Shown: in pieces, positions 55,970 through 64,000 of the stretch | Layout of the letters: every line of letters begins with the position of its first letter | How positions within the stretch are numbered: position 1 is the stretch's first letter | Assembly (NCBI RefSeq): GCF_017352375.1 | Contig: NZ_JAFEVR010000003.1 | Span: forward strand, 180,078-244,077 | Source: Mycolicibacterium sp. S2-37 | Lineage (GTDB): Bacteria; Actinomycetota; Actinomycetes; Mycobacteriales; Mycobacteriaceae | Length of the DNA: 64,000 bases | Reading direction: 5' to 3' | Notes under the pieces: generated by a model | What the model was told of the DNA's origin: nothing | What the model saw: only the letters and a program-made list of their open reading frames with translations | Database searches by the model: none | Position numbers and translations under genes: made by a program

Positions 55970-57543
55970 GCGCTCACCCTCACTTTCACGTCGAGCTGAC
56001 CGTCCCCGGCCACCGCGGTGCTGACGGCTTGCGCCGGATCGGCGTCGGGATGGTCGGCGCGGTGGTGACAACCACGCGACTCGGTGCGCTGCCGGGCCGC
56101 CGCGACGACCGCTCGCGCGGTCAGAGTGAGTGCGGCGTCCTCCACGTCGGTACGTCCGCGCAGGGGGCGGCGCGGGGCGGCGCCGAGCAGGCCGGTCAGG
56201 GTCTCGAGTCCGTCGCCGTCGCGGACGACCGAGGCGTACCGGCTCATGGCCTCCTGCAGCTCGGTGCGGTGCAGCGCGGGACGGGTCGGCAGACCGGCCG
56301 GTTCGGCATGCGACGGCCCGGCGGAGGCGGCGTGCGCGGCGGCGGCGCGGCCGGCCCGATCGCCGACGACCAGGCCCTCGAGCAGGCTGTTGGACGCCAG
56401 TCGGTTGGCGCCGTGCATCCCGGTGCGGGCCACCTCGCCGGCGGCGAACAGCCCCGGCAACTCGGTGCGGCCCGCGGTGTCGGTCACCACGCCGCCGCAG
56501 CTGTAGTGCGCCCCCGGCCGGACCGGAATGAGTGACCGGACGGGGTCGACGCCGGCGCGCAGGCAGGCAGCGGTCACCGTCGGGAATCGCGTCGCGAGGT
56601 CGGGCAGATGGCGGGCGTCGAGGTACACGCAGGTGTCGCCGGTGGCTTGCAGGCGCGCCTCGATCGCGGCCGCGACGACGTCGCGCGGTGCCAGATCACC
56701 CATCGGATGAACGCCGGCTGTCACCGAGCGGCCCTGTCGGTCGAGAAGTCGGGCGCCCTCGCCGCGCAACGCCTCGGTGATGAGCGGGCGCCTGCCGCCG
56801 CGCCCGTCGAACAGCATGGTCGGGTGGAATTGGATGAATTCGATGTCGCTGACCGCCACCCCCGCGTCGAGCGCGAGCGCGATGCCGTCGCCGGTCGAAC
56901 CCTCCGGATTGGTGGTCGCGGCGTAGAGGTGCCCGAGACCGCCGGTGGCGAGCACCACCGAAGGTGCGTGCAGGATTCCGGGACCGTCCGCGCTGAGCAC
57001 GAGCACACCGGTCACGGCGGCACCGTCGTGCAGCACCTGCGCGGCGGTGTGGTTGCGACGGATGTCGAGGCGCCGAGCCGCCCGGTCCAGCGCGCGCTGC
57101 ACCTCGGCGCCGGTGGCGTCACCGCCCGCGTGGATGATCCGTCTGCGGGTGTGGCCCCCTTCGCGGGTGAGCGCCCACCGGCCGCCGGCCTCGTCGAACT
57201 GCGCGCCGGCGTCGACGAGATCGCACACCGCGCGGAAACCGTCGGCGACGATGGATCGCACCGCATCGGGGTCACACAGGCCGCCGCCGGCCGCCACGGT
57301 GTCGGCGACGTGCGCATCGATCGAATCGTCCCCGTCGTGCAGACCGTCCGGCAGCACCACTGCGATACCGCCCTGGGCATATCCGGTCGCGGTTTCACCT
57401 GCCTTGCTCAGCACGACGACCCGCTGCCCTCGCCGGTGTGAGGCGAGTGCGGCGACCAGACCCGCGACACCGGTGCCGATGACGACGACGTCAGCGCGCT
57501 GCTGCCAGAAGCCGGTCCCACCGCAACCGCTGCGGGGCGTCAT
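55960..57543 (-). CDS. nadB: L-aspartate oxidase
   Basis: 527 aa flavoprotein producing iminoaspartate. FAD fold [17 protein letters not shown], active-site segments [36 protein letters not shown], and [10 protein letters not shown], with the FAD-contacting [18 protein letters not shown]. The ATG overlaps the nadA stop (ATGA); the longer frame lies in nadA. Confidence 0.95.
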
Positions 57544-58550
57544 TCGCCGCCGCCGGGCTGCCCGATCTCGATCATCCGCTGGACGCTGCGCCGGGCCAGG
57601 CGGGCGGTCTCGCGGTCGACGTCGACCTCGTCGGTGCCGTAGGTGAGGCTGCGCAGCAGCGCACCCGGCGTGATCATCTTCATGTACCGGCACGAGGCCC
57701 GATCGTTGACAGCCTGGAAGTCGACCTCCGGCGCGGCGCGGCGCAGCTGGTGCAGCATGCCGACCTCGGTGGCGACCAGGACCTGACGCGCCGTGGTCTC
57801 GCGAGCCGCATCGAGCATGCCGCCGGTGGACAGGATCTTGACCCGGTCCTCGGGGAACGCGCCCTCGCCGGCGAGGTACAGCGCAGAGGTCGCGCACCCG
57901 CACTCGGGATGGACGAACAGCTCGGCGTCGGGGTGGGCACGCGCCTGGTCGGCGAGCTCGTCACCGTTGATGCCGGCGTGCACGTGGCATTCGCCTGCCC
58001 ACACCTGCATGTTGGTGCGGCCGGTGACGCGGCGGACGTGGGCGCCGAGGAACTGATCGGGGCAGAACAGCACATCACGGTCGGCCGGGATGGACGCCAC
58101 GACGTCGACGGCGTTGGAGGACGTGCAGCAGATGTCGGTGAGCGCCTTCACCGCTGCGGTGGTGTTGACGTACGACACCACCACCGCGTCGGGGTACTCG
58201 TCCTTCCACGCCCTCAGGTCCTCGGCGGTGATCGAATCGGCCAGCGAGCAGCCTGCGCGAGCGTCGGGGATCAGCACCGTCTTGTCCGGCGAGAGGATTT
58301 TGGCGGTCTCGGCCATGAAGTGCACCCCGCAGAACACGATGGTGTCCTCCGGCGCCTCGGCGGCGATCCGCGACAGCGCCAGCGAGTCCCCGACATGGTC
58401 GGCGACGTCCTGGATCGCCGGCAGCTGATAGTTGTGCGCCAGCACGGTCGCGCCGCGCTGCCGGGCCAGCCTGCGCACCTCGGCCGCCCACTCCTCGGTG
58501 GGCGCCACGTCGGCGAAGTCCTGGGCGAATGCGCTCTCAAGCACCGTCAC
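57540..58550 (-). CDS. nadA: Quinolinate synthase
   Basis: 336 aa [4Fe-4S] enzyme joining iminoaspartate and DHAP. Three-fold repeats with [32 protein letters not shown], and cluster Cys residues in DARAGCSL, the GECHVHAG region and HPECGC. Start GTG with GGAG six bases away. Divergent from nrtR; the operator between them should control both. Confidence 0.94.
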   Translation of the reverse strand: MTVLESAFAQDFADVAPTEEWAAEVRRLARQRGATVLAHNYQLPAIQDVADHVGDSLALSRIAAEAPEDTIVFCGVHFMAETAKILSPDKTVLIPDARAGCSLADSITAEDLRAWKDEYPDAVVVSYVNTTAAVKALTDICCTSSNAVDVVASIPADRDVLFCPDQFLGAHVRRVTGRTNMQVWAGECHVHAGINGDELADQARAHPDAELFVHPECGCATSALYLAGEGAFPEDRVKILSTGGMLDAARETTARQVLVATEVGMLHQLRRAAPEVDFQAVNDRASCRYMKMITPGALLRSLTYGTDEVDVDRETARLARRSVQRMIEIGQPGGGE

Positions 58551-58574
58551 GGGGGGCTCCTCGGTGTCGATCCG

Positions 58575-58597
58575 GTTTTCGACTTACAATCGAAAAC
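58575..58597. promoter_or_regulatory. NrtR operator overlapping the nrtR promoter
   Basis: Perfect inverted repeat GTTTTCGA-N7-TCGAAAAC ending at the base before the nrtR ATG. A TACAAT -10 (58585-58590) sits inside it, seven bases before the ATG, so nrtR is probably leaderless and self-repressed. The nadA start lies 25 bases to the left. Confidence 0.7.
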
Positions 58598-59302
58598 ATG
58601 CCTCATCCTAACACCGCGCACGAAGTGCTCGCGGTCGTGTTCCAGGTGCGCGGGCTAGAGGGTTCCGGCGGGAACCGGCAACCGGGCCTTCACGTGCTGT
58701 TATGGCAACGGGCGCTGGACCCGGAGCGCGGCAGGTGGTCGCTGCCGGGCGGACGCCTCGGCGACGACGAGGACCTGACCACCTCGGTGCGCCGCCAACT
58801 CGCCGAGAAAGTCGATCTGCGTGAGGTGGCCCACCTCGAACAGCTCGCTGTGTTCTCCGACCCCGAAAGGGTCCCCGGCACCCGCACCATCGCCTCGACC
58901 TTCCTCGGGCTGGTGCCCTCCCCGGCCACACCCGCCCTCCCCGCCGACACCCGCTGGCACCCCGTGTCCGAGCTGCCCGAGATGGCGTTCGACCATCGCC
59001 CCATGGTCGAGCACGCCCACACCAGGTTGGCCGCCAAGCTGTCCTACACCAACATCGGTTTCGCCCTCACCCCAGCGGAATTCGCGCTCTCGTCGCTGCG
59101 CGACATCTACGAGGCGGCGCTGGGCTACCAGGTCGACGCCACCAATCTGCAGCGCGTCCTGGAACGCCGCCAGGTGATCACCCGCACCGGTTCCACCGCC
59201 CGCTCCGGACGCAGCGGCGGCCGCCCACCCGCGCTGTACCGCTTCACCGACTCGAGTTACCGGGTTACCGACGCGTTCGCCGCATTGCGTCCGCCCGGGT
59301 GA
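58598..59302 (+). CDS. nrtR: NrtR-type transcriptional regulator of NAD synthesis
   Basis: 234 aa. N-terminal Nudix fold with box G52-x5-E58 but the REUXEE core reads R66-Q67-L68-A69-E70-K71, so two catalytic Glu are replaced and hydrolysis is unlikely; this is typical of regulators that sense ADP-ribose or a related NAD metabolite. C-terminal winged helix (FALTPAEFALSSL, TGSTARSGRSGGRPPALYRF). Start chosen at the ATG right after the operator. Confidence 0.85.
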   Translation: MPHPNTAHEVLAVVFQVRGLEGSGGNRQPGLHVLLWQRALDPERGRWSLPGGRLGDDEDLTTSVRRQLAEKVDLREVAHLEQLAVFSDPERVPGTRTIASTFLGLVPSPATPALPADTRWHPVSELPEMAFDHRPMVEHAHTRLAAKLSYTNIGFALTPAEFALSSLRDIYEAALGYQVDATNLQRVLERRQVITRTGSTARSGRSGGRPPALYRFTDSSYRVTDAFAALRPPG

Positions 59303-59344
59303 GTCGGCTGGCTTCTTAACGACCCCTTAAGTAACAATGGCCGG

Positions 59345-60697
59345 ATGGACTTGGGCAACGTGGCACGGGAAACCGGCGCCGAGTGGATCGGCCAGCCGCT
59401 GCACGAGGACGTTCCCGCTGGTTCCCGTCCGTCGGTGCCTGCCAAGGACCCCTTCTACGAACCGCCCGCGGGCTTCGAACACGCCCGCCCGGGCACCGTG
59501 CTGCGGTCCCGCAACGTCGAGCTGGCGTTCATGGGCATCGTGCGCCAGAAGTTCACGGCGACCCAGCTGCTCTACCGCACCACCGACTTCAACGGCGACC
59601 CGCACGCCACCGTCACCACGGTCATCGCGCCGCGCGAACGCGACGCCAAGCGGCCCTGTCCGATCGTGTCGTACCAGTGCGCCATCGACGCGGTCACCGG
59701 GCGGTGCTTCCCGTCCTATGCCCTGCGTCGCGGCGCCAAGGCCGTCGGAGCCCTGGCCCAGGTCGAGTTCCTGCTCATCGCCGCCGCGCTCGCCGAGGGC
59801 TGGGCGGTATCGGTCCCGGATCACGAGGGCGTGAAAGGTATGTGGGGTGCGCCGTTCGAACCCGGCTACCACGTGCTCGACGGCGTCCGCGCGGCGATGA
59901 ACTGCGAGCGTCTGGCGTTGTCGCCCGACGCACCGGTGGGTCTGTGGGGCTATTCGGGTGGCGGCCTGGCCACCGCGTGGGCCGCGGAGACGTGTGGCAC
60001 GTACGCGCCGGAACTCGACGTCGTCGGCGCGGTCCTGGGCTCTCCGGTCGCCGATCTCGGCCATGCCTTCCGCCGGCTCAACGGCAGCATCTTCTCCGGC
60101 CTGCCCGCCATGGTCGTCGCGGCGCTGACGCACACCTATCCCGATCTCGACCGGGTCATCCAGGAGCACGTCACCGACACCGGGAAGGCGATGCTGCTGC
60201 GCATCCAGAAGATGACCACGGCGCACGCGGTGCTGCGCTGGGTGGGCATGGACATGGGCAAGCTGGTGGACCGGCCGCTCGAGGAGATCCTGCAGACACC
60301 CGAGGTGCAGGCCGTGTTCGACCGGATCAAGCTGGGCACCGCGATCCCCACGCCGCCGGTGTTGATGCTGCAGGCCGTGCACGACCGCATCGTGTCGGTC
60401 GACGACATCGACACGCTCGCCGAGACCTACACCGCCGGCGGCGCCCGCGTCACCTACCACCGCGACCTGTTCAGCGAGCACATGCTGCTGCACCCGATGT
60501 CGGCGCCGATGACGCTGCGCTGGCTGCGCGACCGATTCGCCGGGCGGCCGCTGCGTGCCCACATCACCCGAACGACGTGGCCGACGCTGCTGAACCCGTC
60601 GACCTACCGCGGTATGGCGCGGCTGATGGTCATCACGGCGAAGGTGGCGACGGGACGGCGGGTAGAGCGCCGTCCACTGTCCCTGTTCGACCAGTGA
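59345..60697 (+). CDS. Secretory-lipase family (LIP) alpha/beta hydrolase
   Basis: 450 aa, Rv1592c-type. Nucleophile elbow GYSGGGLA, with acid in [13 protein letters not shown] and His in FSEHMLLHP. No signal peptide is visible at the N-terminus. It belongs to the Candida-type secretory lipase family widespread in mycobacteria; lipid or ester substrate unknown. Its 3' end overlaps the DUF2567 gene by 65 bases tail-to-tail. Confidence 0.82.
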   Translation: MDLGNVARETGAEWIGQPLHEDVPAGSRPSVPAKDPFYEPPAGFEHARPGTVLRSRNVELAFMGIVRQKFTATQLLYRTTDFNGDPHATVTTVIAPRERDAKRPCPIVSYQCAIDAVTGRCFPSYALRRGAKAVGALAQVEFLLIAAALAEGWAVSVPDHEGVKGMWGAPFEPGYHVLDGVRAAMNCERLALSPDAPVGLWGYSGGGLATAWAAETCGTYAPELDVVGAVLGSPVADLGHAFRRLNGSIFSGLPAMVVAALTHTYPDLDRVIQEHVTDTGKAMLLRIQKMTTAHAVLRWVGMDMGKLVDRPLEEILQTPEVQAVFDRIKLGTAIPTPPVLMLQAVHDRIVSVDDIDTLAETYTAGGARVTYHRDLFSEHMLLHPMSAPMTLRWLRDRFAGRPLRAHITRTTWPTLLNPSTYRGMARLMVITAKVATGRRVERRPLSLFDQ

Positions 60698-61283
60698 GCG
60701 CGGGGGACTCCACCGGCGGCCACGCCCCGAGGTCGTCGCGGGACGTCGACACCGCGCACAGGCCGTAGATCAGCGCCGCGATCGCCGCCGGGAACAGCAC
60801 GAAGGTGACGATCTGCAGCGGTGTGTGGCCGAAGAAGACCGCGGGCGCCTCGACGACGTAGTGCACGCGATTCTCCGGACTGATCGGGGCGGCGGCGACA
60901 TCGATGGACCCGTACCGCAGACGCACCAGCGCCGCGCCGACACCGGCCGCGGCGCCGGCGGCGGCCATGCAGCCGACGGCCAGCGCCGCGGCGAGCACCG
61001 GACCACGGTGCGCACGCCACTGCCAGACCGCGACCGCGGCGACGGCGGACAGGACGAGCAGCATCCCGGTGAGCATGAACGCCGCGGTGAAGAAGTGATC
61101 GGCCTCGGCGCCGAGATAGGCCCTGGCGCGGTCGCCCGCCCGGGTCAGCGCGACCACACCATGGACCGGCGGGGCCAGCAGCGACCACACGGCACCGACC
61201 GCGGCGCCGGCGGCGGTGAGCGCCGCAATGATCGCCACGGCCGCGCGGCGATGCGAGATCCTCGGCGCGACAATGTCGTTCAC
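60633..61283 (-). CDS. DUF2567 family membrane protein
   Basis: 216 aa, about four membrane helices ([73 protein letters not shown]) and a Pro-rich cytosolic tail. Rv1591 type, function unknown; conserved next to bioB. GTG start overlaps the bsaP stop, so it is the third gene of the bioB unit. Confidence 0.8.
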   Translation of the reverse strand: MNDIVAPRISHRRAAVAIIAALTAAGAAVGAVWSLLAPPVHGVVALTRAGDRARAYLGAEADHFFTAAFMLTGMLLVLSAVAAVAVWQWRAHRGPVLAAALAVGCMAAAGAAAGVGAALVRLRYGSIDVAAAPISPENRVHYVVEAPAVFFGHTPLQIVTFVLFPAAIAALIYGLCAVSTSRDDLGAWPPVESPALTGRTGTVDGALPAVPSPPSP

Positions 61284-61509
61284 CGTTGTGTCTCCAGATC
61301 CTTCGAGTCGACCACGCCGTGCCGCGAACACTTCGCCCACCAGCCGTCGGGCCGCACCTGCACGATCATCCGGCGACCGCAGTCGGCGCAGTAGCGTGGC
61401 GGTTCCAGCCCGAGTTGTGCCGCGGTCGGGACCGCGGTCCCCGCCGGGGCGCCGGTGTAGACGTTGTACCGGCCCGCGCTGACGGGCGCCGGCAGTTCGT
61501 GCACCATCA

Positions 61510-61510
<1 letters not shown>
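61280..61510 (-). CDS. bsaP: Biotin synthase auxiliary protein
   Basis: 76 aa (75 from the ATG at 61505-61507). Cys-rich: CADC (C41, C44) and C61 followed by H64, suggesting an Fe-S or zinc site. Rv1590-type BsaP proteins are reported to support mycobacterial BioB by helping its cluster. The GTG shares its last base with the bioB stop. Recognition is from position and the Cys pattern. Confidence 0.8.
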
Positions 61511-62538
<1,028 letters not shown>

Positions 62539-62551
62539 TTAAGCTAGCGGC

Positions 62552-63130
62552 GTGCAGCTGCACAAACGCGATGTGGTCGATGCGGCCACCGCCATCCTCG
62601 ATGAGTACGGCATCGGCGACCTGACGATGCGCCGGCTCGCCCGCGAGCTCAATGTCACCCCCGGCGCGCTGTACTGGCATGTCGCCAACAAACAGGAGCT
62701 GTTGGGCGCGGTGGCCGACCGGATCCTCGAACCGACCCGCAGCGTGCGCGCCGCCGGGGATTGGGCGGAGACGATCGTGGCGGTATGCACCGCGCTGCGC
62801 GACGCACTGCTGTCGCACACGGACGGCGCCGAGCTGGTGTCGGCCAGCTTCGCCGCCGGCCAGTCACGCGTGGCCACCGAGATCATCGAATTGCTGTCGG
62901 CCGCAGCGCAGGAGGCCGGGGTCGCGCCCGAGGACCGCGAACCGGCCGCCCGCACCGTCGTGTACTACGTCCTGGGCTTCACCGTCGACGAGCAGTCACG
63001 CCGGCAGTGGGACTCGGCGGGTGCACTGCCTGGCGACGAGGCGATGCTGACCGTCGATCACGACCGGCGGTTCGCCTTCGGGCTGCGGGTCCTCGTCGAT
63101 GGGCTCGGCGTGCACACACGCATCAGCTGA
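62552..63130 (+). CDS. bioQ: TetR-family repressor of biotin genes
   Basis: 192 aa. N-terminal helix-turn-helix TMRRLARELNVTPGALYWHV and a TetR_C-type ligand domain. Its position divergent from bioB and the TGAAC-N3-GTTCA site identify it as BioQ. GTG start; mycobacterial BioQ represses bioB and the bioAFD genes. Confidence 0.85.
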   Translation: MQLHKRDVVDAATAILDEYGIGDLTMRRLARELNVTPGALYWHVANKQELLGAVADRILEPTRSVRAAGDWAETIVAVCTALRDALLSHTDGAELVSASFAAGQSRVATEIIELLSAAAQEAGVAPEDREPAARTVVYYVLGFTVDEQSRRQWDSAGALPGDEAMLTVDHDRRFAFGLRVLVDGLGVHTRIS

Positions 63131-63238
63131 CGCCTGAGGCGGAATCAAGTGCCTATTGAGGGATTCGACTGTGCGCCCGTGGCGGAATCGACCGCGATGT
63201 CACGCCGACGATTCACACTCGCCGACCCCATTGCACAT

Positions 63239-63760
63239 TCAGCTGATCGGATGCTCGACCCGGTTGTCGCCGTCCCAGTGCCGTAGCGCGGTGACCCGGC
63301 AGGCGATGTCCGAGCCGATGCCCGGCACCGACATGGCGGCCGGAAGCTGATCCGGCGCAACGCGACGGGCCAGTGTGACGTGCGGTGTCCACTGTCCCGG
63401 TGCGGCATGCGGAAGCGGCCCGCCCGGGGTGTGCGGCCGGCAGGCCTCGTCCACCGCGGCGTGCAGCGCAAGTAGTTCGGCCGAGGGCACCAGCAGCCGC
63501 ACCAGTGTCAGTGTGCGGCCGCCGAACAGCATCGGTGCACCGATCAGACCGTCGAGGGGCAGCAGGCCGAGGAGCGGCCGCAGGGCGGCGTCGACCGCGT
63601 CGGACATCTCCGGGGCCACCGTGACCGTGACGTGCGGGCGGTTGGTGGGCGATCGGTGCCCGGCCTGGCTCCGGATGCCCGCCGCGCTGAGATCGGTCCA
63701 CAGCCGGCGCACCGCGGCGTCGGTGTCGGGGTCGAACAGCAGCTCGACGGAATGGACCAT
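63239..63760 (-). CDS. 2'-5' RNA ligase family protein
   Basis: 173 aa with two HxT/S-x motifs, HVTVTV and HVTLAR, marking the 2H phosphoesterase fold. Cellular role unknown. Its ATG directly follows the bioD stop, so it rides on the bioAFD transcript; a biotin function is not implied by the fold. Bases 63131-63238 between it and bioQ hold no recognised element. Confidence 0.82.
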   Translation of the reverse strand: MVHSVELLFDPDTDAAVRRLWTDLSAAGIRSQAGHRSPTNRPHVTVTVAPEMSDAVDAALRPLLGLLPLDGLIGAPMLFGGRTLTLVRLLVPSAELLALHAAVDEACRPHTPGGPLPHAAPGQWTPHVTLARRVAPDQLPAAMSVPGIGSDIACRVTALRHWDGDNRVEHPIS

Positions 63761-63908
63761 CTAGTGCAGCCCCGCGACCCATCCGCGGTCGAACACGGTG
63801 GCGCTGAGCTCCGAGAACGCGTCCGGCGACAGCGTTGCGGCGCCCGCAGGAAGGACCGCCCGCAGCGCGGCGAGTCGGGCCAGCGCTTCCCGGTTGCCCT
63901 CCTCCGCG
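63761..63908 (-). CDS. bioD: Dethiobiotin synthetase, C-terminal fragment
   Basis: Minus-strand frame ending in TAG at 63761-63763; translated tail runs ...[17 protein letters not shown], then SELSATVF and DRGWVAGLH, fitting the end of BioD. The gene is cut by low-quality sequence from about 63909 and by the window edge. Position after the ligase and across from bioB supports the call. Confidence 0.6.
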
Positions 63909-63970
63909 GGCCCGGGGGGGGGCGGCCCCCCCCCCCCCCCCCCGCCCCCCCCCCCCCCCCCCCCCGCCGC
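63909..63970. other. Low-complexity C/G homopolymer stretch
   Basis: Runs of G and then long runs of C interrupted by single G, unlike anything else in the window and breaking the bioD frame. Most likely a sequencing or assembly artefact at a contig end. Confidence 0.75.
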
Positions 63971-64000
63971 CCAGGCGGCGCGCGGGAACCCGGGGTGGTT

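Overview
The window looks like chromosomal DNA of a rapidly growing environmental mycobacterium (Mycolicibacterium type). It is very GC-rich, uses GTG and TTG starts freely, has many 4-nt ATGA/GTGA gene overlaps, and carries marker genes for mycothiol (mshC), F420-type reductases, PriA (dual HisA/TrpF), a mycobacterial lgt with a long tail, and BsaP. Protein sequence and gene order match two blocks known from M. tuberculosis: roughly Rv2121c-Rv2141c (left) and Rv1614-Rv1589 (right, inverted). H37Rv numbers are from memory.

Left block (1-21.2 kb): a disulfide oxidoreductase and a DUF4126 membrane protein; hisG-hisE with the glucose permease glcP; a HAD phosphatase; cobalamin-dependent metH behind a structured leader that fits an S-adenosylhomocysteine riboswitch; a PAC2 protein; then a long minus-strand run (small unknown protein, uppP, phosphomutase, DUF3090, SCO1664 family, cysQ, mshC, SDR). 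Divergent from it are lppL, a DUF5703 protein and pyrD, followed by a PEBP protein and an M20 peptidase.

Middle (21.2-38.1 kb), between the syntenic blocks: tRNA-Leu(GAG); a nitrate-assimilation unit (a one-chain nitrate reductase/flavoprotein fusion and narK, divergent from a small unknown gene with nirB and nirD, with GlnR-like sites between); a PknH-type lipoprotein; a tctCBA tricarboxylate transporter with a universal stress protein, divergent from its likely CitA/CitB-type two-component system; and a 13E12-type HNH endonuclease with an exact SOS box on its start codon.

Right block (38.1-64 kb): lgt with a roughly 500-residue acidic repeat tail; trpE-membrane protein-trpC-trpB-trpA feeding into lgt; a Bcp peroxiredoxin; hisD-C-B-H-A-impA-F-I; an F420-type reductase, a LysE exporter, a hydrolase with a CGNR regulator; nadA-B-C controlled by divergent NrtR; a lipase; bioB-bsaP-DUF2567 controlled by divergent BioQ; a 2'-5' RNA ligase-like gene and the end of bioD. 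PriA supplies the TrpF step missing from the trp cluster, so the his and trp operons are functionally linked. The last ~90 bases contain implausible C/G homopolymers and look like poor sequence at a contig edge.

The most notable regulatory reads are the metH leader (SAH riboswitch, minus strand 9390-9300), the SOS plus PafBC-like promoter of the HNH gene, the NrtR and BioQ operators, the GlnR-like box before the nir genes, and several leaderless promoters (TANNNT 6-7 nt before the start codon). Bases 1-56 hold nothing I can support. The only gene-free stretch above 300 bases is 9295-9609, described under the metH leader and the PAC2 promoter.
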